DNA from: Reyranella sp.
Lineage (GTDB): Bacteria; Pseudomonadota; Alphaproteobacteria; Reyranellales; Reyranellaceae
Assembly (NCBI GenBank): GCA_017990895.1
Contig: JAGNNA010000002.1
Location: forward strand, 1 to 45,734
Direction: 5' to 3'
DNA length: 45,734 nucleotides
The position numbers and the translations under genes are program-made. Position 1 is the first letter of the stretch; every line of letters begins with the position of its first letter. Shown here one piece after another: positions 34,230 to 42,727 of the stretch. The notes under the pieces are model-generated. The model was not told where the DNA came from. It did not search any database and worked only from the letters and a program-made list of their open reading frames with translations.

Positions 34230-34967
34230 TCAACTACTGACATTCTCACGAAACAGATCGATCGCTTGCCTGAACAACTCGAGGCGATAGTGGAGGTCCG
34301 CTGTAACGATCGGCGTGCCCTCCCAGGCAAAATAGGTGCGCCGCACGACGACCGTCGGATGACCGGGGGGAATACCGAGATGCTGCGCAGCCGGCAACGA
34401 CGCCTGACCGCCCTCGATCTCCTGGCGCACGCGATAGGCTCGAATCCGGCGCGCCTTCTCGATCTGGACAATCAGTGGTTCGAGACCGATGTCCCGACGC
34501 GACAACGCCTTGCCGTCCTCGAGACGCATGGCATTGACCGAGTAGAAGGCACGCTCGCCGGGCTCTCCCCGGGAGACCCTTTCGATCACGAACAGCTGTC
34601 CGCCTCTCGCTATGCCGAACAGGGTGGCATAATCGGGAAACCGGCTTGCGCTCACGGCCTTTGCCGACAGGACGCGCGGCTGCTCGAGCAGATTGCGATC
34701 GATGAGGTCTTCGACCGAACGGATAGCCCACGGAGATCTTTCGCGCGGAACGGCGATGACGACAGTGCCCCGCCTTGGCCGGCGCTCGATCAGGCCGTCA
34801 CGCTCCAGTTGGAGAAGGGCAGAGCGCACGGCGTAACGCGACATGCCGAACTCTTCCATCAATTCGCCTTCGGTCGGAACCTTCAGGCTGTAGCGCCGGC
34901 GGGCGATGCGGTCGCGCAGGATGCGCGCCAGTTGGGTCCCGACGGACGCATTCCCGCTCTCTCTCAT
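34230..34967 (-). CDS. GntR-family transcriptional regulator, HutC type (UTRA domain)
   Basis: 245 aa. Winged helix at about 8-75 (LRDRIARRRYSLKVPTEGEL, FGMSRYAVRSALLQLERDGL, RRPRRGTVV), then a UTRA effector domain at about 90-240 with ERVSRGEPGERAFYSVNAM and VVVRRTYFAWEGTPIVTADL. Binds a small effector and releases DNA, usually as a local repressor. Directly upstream of, and in line with, the selenoprotein operon, with the palindrome at 34205 between them; it probably senses the compound taken up by the operon's Bug receptor. Promoter expected within 34968-35173, where I see no clear boxes. Confidence 0.92.
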   Translation of the reverse strand: MRESGNASVGTQLARILRDRIARRRYSLKVPTEGELMEEFGMSRYAVRSALLQLERDGLIERRPRRGTVVIAVPRERSPWAIRSVEDLIDRNLLEQPRVLSAKAVSASRFPDYATLFGIARGGQLFVIERVSRGEPGERAFYSVNAMRLEDGKALSRRDIGLEPLIVQIEKARRIRAYRVRQEIEGGQASLPAAQHLGIPPGHPTVVVRRTYFAWEGTPIVTADLHYRLELFRQAIDLFRENVSS

Positions 34968-35173
34968 GCGTCTGCTTTCTCCTCGATTGCACCGGCTGCC
35001 AAGTCCAAGTCTGCGACCTCGCCGGCAAATCGAATGCCCGCCGACGTCCGGGCAACAACGTGGAATGTCACCGCAGGAGACACTCGATCGCGCGTTGGCA
35101 CCGTTGAGGCTGACAGCCGACTTTTTACGCCGCCGCTCTTCAGCGGCCGACGGCTTGCCGCCCCGCCTTTCGC

Positions 35174-37045
35174 CTAGGGTGGGTCAGCATACTCGAACAC
35201 ATACGGCTCCAGCGTAGCCTGCGCCTCGGTGCGCAGACGATGCCATTTTGCAGGACCGCCGTAATAGGCGAGGCTGCCGGGCTCGGCCTTGCCGTCGCCG
35301 TTGTAGTAGCTGAGGCAGTCGCGCAGCGGCGCAGTGAGGAGATCCGCTTCGCGACAATGCTGCGCATAGGCGTCTTCGGGCTCCCTTCTCACATCGACGA
35401 TGGTTGCTCCACGCTCCTTCATGGTCTGGAGCATCCAGACCACGTAGTCGGTGTGGCCTTCCAGGCCTCGCGTGAAGTTGAACTGACCGCCGCCGCCTTG
35501 CGGGCCCGACATGATGAAGAGGTTGGGGAATCCATGACTATGCAGGCCGAGGAAGGTGCGGACACCCTCCTCGCGCCACCTGTCGCGCAACGTATGGCCG
35601 TCGCGTCCGACGATCATGTTGAATGTCCCCGTCGCCATCCACTCGAAGCCGGTGGCGTAGATCAGGACGTCCAGTTCGTACTCGACACCGTCATGCACGA
35701 CGCCCCTGGGCGTGATCTTCCTCACGCCGAGGGGCGCGGTATCGACCAGGTGCACATGCGGCAGGTTGAAGCTCGGCAGGTACTCGTCGTGGAACGTCGG
35801 CCGCTTGCAGCCATAGGGATAATAGGGCTTCAGGGCCGCGGCGGTCCTGGGATCCTTGACGACGGCGTCCACGCGCGCCCGGATCTGCTCCATGATCCGG
35901 AAATTGGTATTGAGCTGCGCCTGGATCATTTCCTCCGGAGATAGCGGGCGCTCGTAGACCTTGCGCTCCTTCACCTGGGCGACACGTCCGGCGAGAAAGT
36001 CGTCATTGCCTTGCAGAGCGGTGCGGCCCGAGGAAATGGTGGCAAGACGCTCGCGCCGCGCCTTGGCCCAGCCCGGCTCCTTCGACCAGATGTCGATCTC
36101 CTCCTGCGTGGTGGCGCGCTGGTCGCGCACGTCGATGGTCGAGGGCGTACGCTGGAAGACGTAGAGCTCCTTGACCACCTTGGCGATCTCGGGAACGACC
36201 TGCACGGCCGTGGCGCCGGTGCCGATGATTCCGACGCGCTTGCCTTCGAGGTCGTAGGTGTAATCCCAGCGCGACGTGTGAAACGCCTTTCCCGCGAAGC
36301 TGTCCATGCCCTCGATACGGGCCAGCTTCGGCGTGGTCAGGATGCCGTTGGCGAGAACCACGTAACGCGCCCGCATGCGGTCGCCACGGTCCGTCTCGAT
36401 CGTCCAGCGGGCGCTGCTCTCGTCCCAGGTGGTTTTCTCGACCGTGGTATGGAACAGGCAGCGTTCGTAGAAGCCATGGCGCTCGGCCATTGTCTGGCAA
36501 TATTCTAGGATCTCGAACCCCGAAGCGAACTTCATACTGGGGTAGTAGCCCATCTCCTCCAGCAGGGGCAGGTACGAGTAGGATTCGACGTCGCACGCGA
36601 TGCCTGGGTAGCGGTTCCAGTACCACGTGCCTCCGACATCGCCCCCCTTCTCGCAGAAGCGCACGTCTGTGAAGCCCGCCGCCTTCAGCTTGTACCAGAG
36701 CACCAATGCGCCGAAGCCGGCCCCGATGACCAGGATTTCGCATTCGTCGCCGAGCGCGTCGCGCGGCACGGGCGGGGCCGAGTAGGCATCCTCGAGATAC
36801 TTCGCGAACTCGCCTTCCATGGCCATGTAGTCGGCCGCGCCTTGCCGCGCCTCCTTGTTGGCGCGGTACCTCGCCTGCTCCTCGGCGTTGAATTTCGCAC
36901 CCGGCGGCGGATCCGGAAGTGTCTTCAGCGCCAGATCGGCAACGGGCGAATAGCCCTTGCCGGCAATCTTCTCCGTCGCCTTCGCGGCACGCGTATTGAA
37001 TATTTTTCGCCCGGTTGCGGGGTCGATGCGTATCGATGTGGTCAT
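35174..37045 (-). CDS. Flavin-containing Baeyer-Villiger-type monooxygenase
   Basis: 623 aa. An N-terminal extension of about 100 residues as in the larger cyclohexanone/steroid monooxygenases, FAD Rossmann IGAGFGALVLW (about 107-117), GGDVGGTWYWNRYPG, the BVMO fingerprint FAGKAFHTSRWD (260-271), the NADPH Rossmann GIIGTGATAVQ (272-282) and the C-terminal YATGFEW (second ATG motif). Inserts oxygen into ketones to give esters or lactones with NADPH and O2. Start ATG 37045 is the first with family sequence; no strong ribosome site. 212 bp after the Bug receptor gene on the same strand, so it may be the tail of that operon or separately transcribed. Confidence 0.93.
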   Translation of the reverse strand: MTTSIRIDPATGRKIFNTRAAKATEKIAGKGYSPVADLALKTLPDPPPGAKFNAEEQARYRANKEARQGAADYMAMEGEFAKYLEDAYSAPPVPRDALGDECEILVIGAGFGALVLWYKLKAAGFTDVRFCEKGGDVGGTWYWNRYPGIACDVESYSYLPLLEEMGYYPSMKFASGFEILEYCQTMAERHGFYERCLFHTTVEKTTWDESSARWTIETDRGDRMRARYVVLANGILTTPKLARIEGMDSFAGKAFHTSRWDYTYDLEGKRVGIIGTGATAVQVVPEIAKVVKELYVFQRTPSTIDVRDQRATTQEEIDIWSKEPGWAKARRERLATISSGRTALQGNDDFLAGRVAQVKERKVYERPLSPEEMIQAQLNTNFRIMEQIRARVDAVVKDPRTAAALKPYYPYGCKRPTFHDEYLPSFNLPHVHLVDTAPLGVRKITPRGVVHDGVEYELDVLIYATGFEWMATGTFNMIVGRDGHTLRDRWREEGVRTFLGLHSHGFPNLFIMSGPQGGGGQFNFTRGLEGHTDYVVWMLQTMKERGATIVDVRREPEDAYAQHCREADLLTAPLRDCLSYYNGDGKAEPGSLAYYGGPAKWHRLRTEAQATLEPYVFEYADPP

Positions 37046-37257
37046 GGCTGCTGTTCTGCTTTGTTTGCAAAACCTGAACAGACCAACCAACCCCTGTCAA
37101 ATTTCAGGCGTCATGGCTGTTGTGACCTGCCTCGATTCTTCGAACCACCGCTCAAGCTGGAAAAACCGGCGTCTCCTGGTCACATGTCGCGCAGCGTCCC
37201 GGCCCCGGGCGGAAACGGGCGCTGCGTCGGTCCATCTCAGCTTCTCTGCGAACCCTG

Positions 37258-38235
37258 TCAGATCTTGATGGCGGCCCGGCGTATGATGTCGCCATAGAGG
37301 GCACGTTCGGCGACGATCCTGGCGCTGAAGTCGGCCGGTGCCAGATAGCTTCCGAAATGCTGCACGTTCGCAAGCTTGTCGACGACTTCCGGCGACTTGA
37401 GCGCATTGTCGATCGCCTTCGACAATGCGTCGACGACAGGCTGTGGCGTGGCCTTGATGGCCACGATGCCATACCATGAATCGCCGCCGGTCTTGCCGTA
37501 GCCCTGCTCGGCGAGGGTGGGCAGATCGGGCTTGCCAGGCCAGCGCTTGTCACCGATGACGGCCAGGCCTTTCAGCCGTCCGTCCGCGATCGGTGGCAGC
37601 GTGGACGGATCGAACTGCACCTGGATCTGACCCGCGAGAAGATCCTGGAGCGCCGGAGCGCTTCCCTTGTACGGCACATGCGTCATCTGGATACCGGCCT
37701 CGACGCTCAGCATCTCCGGAAGGATATGGAAGAGCGTCGCCTGGCCGGGTGAGCCGAAGTTCACCTTGCCGGGATTGGCCTTGCAGTAGGCAACGAACTC
37801 CCCGACGTTGTTCACTGGCAGGGACGGGTGGACGGCCATCCCCGTCCAGCCCGTCACGGTGCGGGCGACGGGGATGAAGTCCTTGTCGGCATCGTACGGT
37901 ACGGGCTGAAGGTGCTGCGTGATGCAGAGCATCCCCACCGTAGCGGCAAGGAACGTGTGGTTGTCGGGCGCCGTATTCTTGAACACCTCTGCGCCGATCA
38001 TGCCGCTCGCGCCGGCGCGATTCTCGAACAGCGCGGACTGGCCGAGGTCGGTCATGGCCTTCGCGAGCACGATGCGGGTGGTTACGTCTGTAGGGCCGCC
38101 CGCCGCATAGGGAATGATGATCTTCACCTGCTTCTCGGGCCACGCCTTCTGCGCGCGGGCGACTGCGGGCGCCAGGAGCGTTGCGGCGCTGGCCGCAATG
38201 AAGCCGCGGCGGCCGCGGGCCGTGCTGTCCGTCAT
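37258..38235 (-). CDS. Bug-family solute receptor (TctC-like), acyl-CoA dehydrogenase operon
   Basis: 325 aa. Twin-Arg-like signal (MTDSTARGRRGFIAASAAT, cleaved near ARAQ), then WPEKQVKIIIPYAAGGPTDV, LFENRAGASGMIGAEVF, VPYKGSAPALQDLLAGQIQV. Periplasmic carboxylate receptor, third of its kind in this window, also without TctAB. GAGGAGGG precedes ATG 38235. It follows the second dehydrogenase gene by 17 bp, so it is the last gene of that operon and may bind the acid they degrade. Confidence 0.93.
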   Translation of the reverse strand: MTDSTARGRRGFIAASAATLLAPAVARAQKAWPEKQVKIIIPYAAGGPTDVTTRIVLAKAMTDLGQSALFENRAGASGMIGAEVFKNTAPDNHTFLAATVGMLCITQHLQPVPYDADKDFIPVARTVTGWTGMAVHPSLPVNNVGEFVAYCKANPGKVNFGSPGQATLFHILPEMLSVEAGIQMTHVPYKGSAPALQDLLAGQIQVQFDPSTLPPIADGRLKGLAVIGDKRWPGKPDLPTLAEQGYGKTGGDSWYGIVAIKATPQPVVDALSKAIDNALKSPEVVDKLANVQHFGSYLAPADFSARIVAERALYGDIIRRAAIKI

Positions 38236-38252
38236 TGTTCCCTCCTCATGCT

Positions 38253-39383
38253 TCAGGCTGAAATGCGGTCCGCAAGGCGGCCGATGTGATGATCGGTGTC
38301 CCCGAACAGGATGCTGACGGAGAGCAGGCGCTTGTAATAGGCGCCGACCGAAAGGGCCTCGGTCATGCCGATGCCGCCGTGCATCTGAATCGCTTCCTGG
38401 CCGATCAGGCGCCCCGCCTCGTTCACGCGCACCTTGGCCGAGGATACGCCCTGCACCCGCTGTTCGGCCGAAGGCTCTTCCAGGACCAGCGTGCCGCCGA
38501 TGACCAGGGAGCGCGCTTCCTCCAGCGCGACGTGCATCTGAACCAGGCGGTGCTGCAGCACCTGGAAGGTGGCGAGGGGCTTGCCGAACTGTTTGCGGAT
38601 CTTCAGATACTCCGCCGTCGTCTCGACCAAGACCTCCATGCAGCCAAGCGCGTAGGCCGCGTCTGCCATGAGGGCCGCGTCGACAGTGGCTTCGATTGCA
38701 GGCAATGCCTCGCCCACGGCTCCGAGCAGAGCCTCCGGCCCGACCGTCACGCCGGTTAGTTTGACTTCGCCGGCGGGAAAGTCGTCCTGGGTGCGCGTGG
38801 GACGGATGTCCAGCCCCGTTGCGGCGCGGGGTATGAGGAACAGGCTGAGCCCGGAGCGGTCGCGCTGGCCGCCCGCCGTGCGTGCAGAGACGACCAGCCA
38901 CTCGGCGTTCGGCGCGTTCAGCACCACGGCCTTCGAGCCGTCGATACGCCACCCGTCGCCGTGTCTGGCGGCGCGTGTGGCCACGTCATGCAGGTCGAAG
39001 CGCCCCTGCGGCTCGGCCAGCGCTGCCGCCAGCTGGACCTCGCCGGCACTCAGTCGGGGCAGGATCTTCGCCGGGTCGTTGGTGCGGGCAAGAAGCCCGC
39101 CCGCCATCACCACGCTTGCAAGGTAGGGCTCGACCACGAGGCCACGACCGAGTTCCTCCATCAGGACCATGTGTTCCACAGGACCACTGCCGAGGCCGCC
39201 AAGGTCTTCGGGGATTGATATCCCCAGCCACCCCATGGCAGCGAATTCCTTCCAGAGCCCGGCTGAGAAGCCGCCGACGCTCTCGACGCTCCGGCGTCGC
39301 ATGGGCTGGTCGTAGCGATCCGTCACGAACCGCCGGGCGCTCTCCTGCAGCATCCGCTGCTCGTCGCTGAGATCGAAGTCCAT
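38253..39383 (-). CDS. Acyl-CoA dehydrogenase family protein (second of pair)
   Basis: 376 aa. N-terminal helical domain (DFDLSDEQRMLQESARRFV, GWLGISIPEDLGGLG), beta domain and C-terminal helices with RKQFGKPLATFQVLQHRL and QMHGGIGMTEALSVGAYYKR. The middle domain is less canonical than in its neighbour (no W-I-T/S flavin motif), as in the smaller partner of paired FadE-type dehydrogenases that form mixed complexes. Begins 8 bp after the stop of the first dehydrogenase gene. Introduces a double bond into an acyl-CoA with FAD. Confidence 0.9.
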   Translation of the reverse strand: MDFDLSDEQRMLQESARRFVTDRYDQPMRRRSVESVGGFSAGLWKEFAAMGWLGISIPEDLGGLGSGPVEHMVLMEELGRGLVVEPYLASVVMAGGLLARTNDPAKILPRLSAGEVQLAAALAEPQGRFDLHDVATRAARHGDGWRIDGSKAVVLNAPNAEWLVVSARTAGGQRDRSGLSLFLIPRAATGLDIRPTRTQDDFPAGEVKLTGVTVGPEALLGAVGEALPAIEATVDAALMADAAYALGCMEVLVETTAEYLKIRKQFGKPLATFQVLQHRLVQMHVALEEARSLVIGGTLVLEEPSAEQRVQGVSSAKVRVNEAGRLIGQEAIQMHGGIGMTEALSVGAYYKRLLSVSILFGDTDHHIGRLADRISA

Positions 39384-39391
39384 TTTCCGCC

Positions 39392-40585
39392 TCAACCCAG
39401 GAGATGCTTGGCCATGATGTTCTGCTGAATCTCGCTGCCGCCGCCGGCGATGGTAAAGGCGCGGCTGCGGAACCGCGCATTGGAGGCGCCGGGGGCATAG
39501 TCCGGCCCGATCGGCGGCGCGAGATCGTCGTTTGTGATGCCGTGCGCCTGGAAGGGAACGCCGTAGTAGCCGAGCGCATCGACCGTCGCCTGCAGGAGAT
39601 CCTGCAGCAACTCCGTGCCCTGCATCTTCAGCATGGTAACGGAAGGATCGAGCTTGCCGCCAGCATCCGCTTTGGCGATGAAGCGGAGGACGCTGAGATC
39701 GAGCGCGCGTACCCGCACCTCGTACTGCGCGAGCTTGCGGCGGAACCAGTCGTGCTCGATCAGGGGCTTGCCGTGCGCGAGCTCGCGACGGGCGATCTCC
39801 TTCAGCCGCTGCAGACGCTTCTTGTTGTCGCCGACGCGCGCAAGGAAGAGCCGCTCGTGTTCGAGCAGCGACTTCGCGACAGTCCACCCCTCGTTCTCCT
39901 TGTGAACCAGGTTGGCGATCGGGACGCGAACGTTCTCGAAGACGACCTGATTGAAGATATGCTGGCCGTTGATGGTCGGAATCGGCTGGATCGAAATCCC
40001 CCGCGAGGCCATGTCCACAAGCAGAAAGCTGATGCCCTGCTGCGGCTTGCCTTCCTTGCGGGTGCGTACGAGACAGAAAATGTGCGTCGCCCAGTGTGCC
40101 AGAGACGTCCACACCTTCGTCCCGTTCAGGATGTAGTAGTCGCCCTCGCGCCTCGCTTCGGTCTTGAGCGCTGCCAGATCCGATCCTGCGTCCGGCTCCG
40201 AATAGCCCTGGCACCACCAGTCCTTCACCTCGAGGATACCGGACAGGTAGCGGCGCTTCTGCGCCTCGGTCCCGTATTCGATCAGGATCGGCCCGATCAT
40301 GGCGATGTTGAAGATGTGCAGAGGCGGGCAATAGTTGAGGGCGCATTCCTCCTCGAAGATGTGCCTCTGCATCAGCGACCAGCCGGTACCGCCGTGCTCC
40401 TTTGGCCAGGAGGGGGCAAGCCAGCCCTTGCGCGCCAGGATCGAGTGCCAGCGGGCCATCTCGTCCTTCTCGGGCTCCCAGCCTTCCTCGTTGTGAACCT
40501 TGATGCCGGCGGGAAGTTCGTGCCGCACGAAGGCCCTCACCTCTTCACGAAAGGCGCGGTCCTCGGCCGTTTCGCGCATGTCCAT
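39392..40585 (-). CDS. Acyl-CoA dehydrogenase family protein (first of pair)
   Basis: 397 aa. Canonical layout: RAFVRHELP, GWLAPSWPKEHGGTGW, the flavin/substrate motif WWCQGYSEPDAGSDLAALKT, LNGTKVWTSLAHWATHIFCL, and C-terminal GGGSEIQQNIMAKHLLG. GGAGG precedes ATG 40585. First gene of the operon dehydrogenase - dehydrogenase - Bug receptor, divergent from the GntR regulator at 40662, with shared palindromic operators between them. Substrate probably a medium, branched or ring-bearing acyl-CoA; not deducible further. Confidence 0.92.
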   Translation of the reverse strand: MDMRETAEDRAFREEVRAFVRHELPAGIKVHNEEGWEPEKDEMARWHSILARKGWLAPSWPKEHGGTGWSLMQRHIFEEECALNYCPPLHIFNIAMIGPILIEYGTEAQKRRYLSGILEVKDWWCQGYSEPDAGSDLAALKTEARREGDYYILNGTKVWTSLAHWATHIFCLVRTRKEGKPQQGISFLLVDMASRGISIQPIPTINGQHIFNQVVFENVRVPIANLVHKENEGWTVAKSLLEHERLFLARVGDNKKRLQRLKEIARRELAHGKPLIEHDWFRRKLAQYEVRVRALDLSVLRFIAKADAGGKLDPSVTMLKMQGTELLQDLLQATVDALGYYGVPFQAHGITNDDLAPPIGPDYAPGASNARFRSRAFTIAGGGSEIQQNIMAKHLLG

Positions 40586-40626
40586 CTGCGTTTCCTCCCA
40601 TCTGCCTCGCTAGCATGATGAACAAC

Positions 40627-40656
40627 GTGTACACAACAAACTATAATGTATACATT
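40627..40656. promoter_or_regulatory. Divergent promoter with two palindromic GntR operators
   Basis: GTGTACAC (40627-40634) and AATGTATACATT (40645-40656), both perfect palindromes centred 20 bp apart, in the 76-bp gap between the dehydrogenase operon and the GntR gene. The second carries the TGTATACA core common to FCD-type GntR operators and abuts a consensus -10 hexamer TATAAT (40642-40647, plus strand), so binding should block transcription. Confidence 0.7.
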
Positions 40657-40661
40657 GACCC

Positions 40662-41351
40662 ATGCGCAGGAAGCTGAGCGAAAAGGTGCGTCGTCGCGTC
40701 GAGGACGAGATTGCGTCGGGCGCGCTTGCTCCTGGGGCCCATCTCGACGAGCAGAAACTGGCCGAACGGTTCAAGGTTTCGCGAACGCCGGCGCGCGAGG
40801 CGCTGCTGGCGCTGTCTGTCGCCGGTCTGGTCCAGATCACCCCCCGCCGCGGCGCCGTCGTGTCCGGCCTCTCGGCAACCGATGCGGTGTCGCTGTTCGA
40901 GGTCCTGGTGGTTCTCGAAGCCGAGGCTGCGAGGTTGGCGGCCCGTCGCATGTCCCCGGCGGCTCGTCTCGAGTTGCGCCGTATCCATGAGCGTAGCCGT
41001 GCGGCGGCATTGGCAGCGTCGCGGACCGAGTACGGAAAATCGAATGCCGCGTTCCATGCCTTGATCTACGCGGGAGCCAACAACAGCTATCTCGTCGAAC
41101 AGATCAAGGCGACGCGCAACAGGTTGCGCGTGTTCCGGCGCACCGGCTTCGAGAGCGCCAGCCGCATCCGTGGATCGCATGCAGAGCACGGCCATGTCGT
41201 GGCGGCGATTGCGGCCGGCGACGACGGAGCCGCACATAACGCCATGATCGACCATATCAGCGTGGGAGGGCGCGTGTTCGCCGACATGGTCGCCGCAATG
41301 GCCGCAGAGCCGGCTGACTCTTCGGCCTCTCGGCGGCGGCTGCGGAGGTGA
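40662..41351 (+). CDS. GntR-family transcriptional regulator, FadR/FCD type
   Basis: 229 aa. Winged helix at about 5-70 (RVEDEIASGALAPGAHLDEQ, VSRTPAREALLALSVAGLV, RRGAVV) and an all-helical FCD effector domain from about 75, with metal-site style residues (Asp/His in FHALIYAGANN, the HAEHGHVVAAIAAGD segment). Binds an acid ligand and controls the divergent acyl-CoA dehydrogenase operon and itself; the palindromes and TATAAT at 40627-40656 lie directly before its ATG. The start is only 6 bp after the second palindrome, so the leader is very short. Confidence 0.93.
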   Translation: MRRKLSEKVRRRVEDEIASGALAPGAHLDEQKLAERFKVSRTPAREALLALSVAGLVQITPRRGAVVSGLSATDAVSLFEVLVVLEAEAARLAARRMSPAARLELRRIHERSRAAALAASRTEYGKSNAAFHALIYAGANNSYLVEQIKATRNRLRVFRRTGFESASRIRGSHAEHGHVVAAIAAGDDGAAHNAMIDHISVGGRVFADMVAAMAAEPADSSASRRRLRR

Positions 41352-41450
41352 AGGTGGATCAAGCGTACACTGGGTTACCTGTGCCGTAGCACCTTCTCCA
41401 GCGCCGCATTCGTCTGCGCCGATCGTCTGGACGATCCTGCCCCTTAGTCG

Positions 41451-42662
41451 TCACGGACGCTGGCGGAGTGCCGTCACCATGACCAGCGCGGCGACCGCCT
41501 GCAGCGCCGCCGTCATGCCCAGCGCCCAGCTGTAGCCGTCAGGATCCCAACCGCCCGAAGCGGTGCGCGGCCAAAGGTCGAGGACCCAGCCGACCGCGGC
41601 CTGGACGGCAAAGGCCAGCCCCAGCGCCACCGTGTTGGTCGCCGTCGACACCCGGCCGGTCAGCTCAGGCGGGAACATCTGGTTGACCACGACGTAGCCC
41701 ACCGAGCCGGCGGCGCTGAACAGCGCCATGGCGAGGAACAGCGCCAGCACGACCGCGTACGCTCGCGGCTGCAGCATCAGGCCGACCTGCACCGCGACCA
41801 CGGCGACCAGCGCGACGATGGGCACGATCAGGGTGGGCAGGCCAAGCCGTTCCGCGCGGCTGGCGGCGCTGCCGGTCAGGACGCTGCCCGCGATCATCAC
41901 CAGCGTGTAGAGGAACAGCACGCCGGCCCGGGTCGCCCCGTCCATGCCGGCGACGTCGCGCAGCCACGGTCCGGCCCACAGGCCGAGGTAGGCGAAGTTG
42001 AAGGTCGAGATGGTCGCGACCGCCGGGCCGAAGCGCCAGAAGGTCGGCGAGACCAGGATGCGCGCGCTCGAGGCGAGGTAGCCCCCGAGCGTCGGCGCCG
42101 GTCCCGGCGCGCGCGGCTTTTCGGGCACCGACACGAAGATCCAGAGCGCCACCGCGAGCGTGACGGCGCACAGGACCCAGAAGACGCCGCGCCAGCCGAG
42201 CGTCGGTAGCAGGGCCTGCACCGGCACGGTCGTGACCGTACTGCCGACCGCAGCGATCGCCGTCGAGATGCCGATCACCTGGGCGACGCGGCGACGCTCG
42301 AACCAGTCGGCATTGCCCTTGAGCACCGCCATCAGCCCGGCCGAGATGCCGACGCCCAGCAGGACCCTCCCCAGCGCCAGCCCGGCAAATCCCGGCGCCA
42401 GCGCGAAGATGGCGAACCCCAGCGCCGCCAGCGCTATCAGCACGGCCTGGACGCGCCGCGCGCCGAAGGCGTCGAGCGCGACGCCCAGCGGCAGCTGCGT
42501 CACGGCATAGGCGACGAACATGCAGGCGGCCAGAGTCCCCAGCTCGACCGCCGACAGGCCAAGCTCTACGGCCAGCACCGGCCCGACGATCGCCATCACC
42601 GTGCGTGCGGCCTGGTTCACGAAGTGCGCCGCGGCGAGCGGGAATGTCACTCTCAACAACAT
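41451..42662 (-). CDS. Major facilitator superfamily transporter
   Basis: 403 aa, 12 predicted helices. MFS features include LGTLAACMFVAYAVTQLPLGVALDAFGARRV (helix 2, loop 2-3 with Asp and Arg pair) and the related repeat in the second half (RAERLGLPT). Fits the ACS/nitrate-like or sugar-phosphate-like anion-symporter type; substrate not deducible. Start ATG 42662 gives the normal N terminus; a longer open frame upstream is the pseudogene region. 98 bp of non-coding DNA separate its end from the GntR gene's end (convergent). Confidence 0.9.
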   Translation of the reverse strand: MLLRVTFPLAAAHFVNQAARTVMAIVGPVLAVELGLSAVELGTLAACMFVAYAVTQLPLGVALDAFGARRVQAVLIALAALGFAIFALAPGFAGLALGRVLLGVGISAGLMAVLKGNADWFERRRVAQVIGISTAIAAVGSTVTTVPVQALLPTLGWRGVFWVLCAVTLAVALWIFVSVPEKPRAPGPAPTLGGYLASSARILVSPTFWRFGPAVATISTFNFAYLGLWAGPWLRDVAGMDGATRAGVLFLYTLVMIAGSVLTGSAASRAERLGLPTLIVPIVALVAVVAVQVGLMLQPRAYAVVLALFLAMALFSAAGSVGYVVVNQMFPPELTGRVSTATNTVALGLAFAVQAAVGWVLDLWPRTASGGWDPDGYSWALGMTAALQAVAALVMVTALRQRP

Positions 42663-42727
42663 CGGGAAACAGTATGACAGGCATTGAAGTCGCGCGTCGC
42701 CTGTCGGAGGCAGCCGAGACGCACACG

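Noticed and set aside
35120-35160. GCCGCT-CTTC-AGCGGC hairpin as a terminator
   Set aside because: The T-run precedes the stem on the plus strand and an A-run follows it on the minus strand, so neither strand has stem-then-U-tract order.
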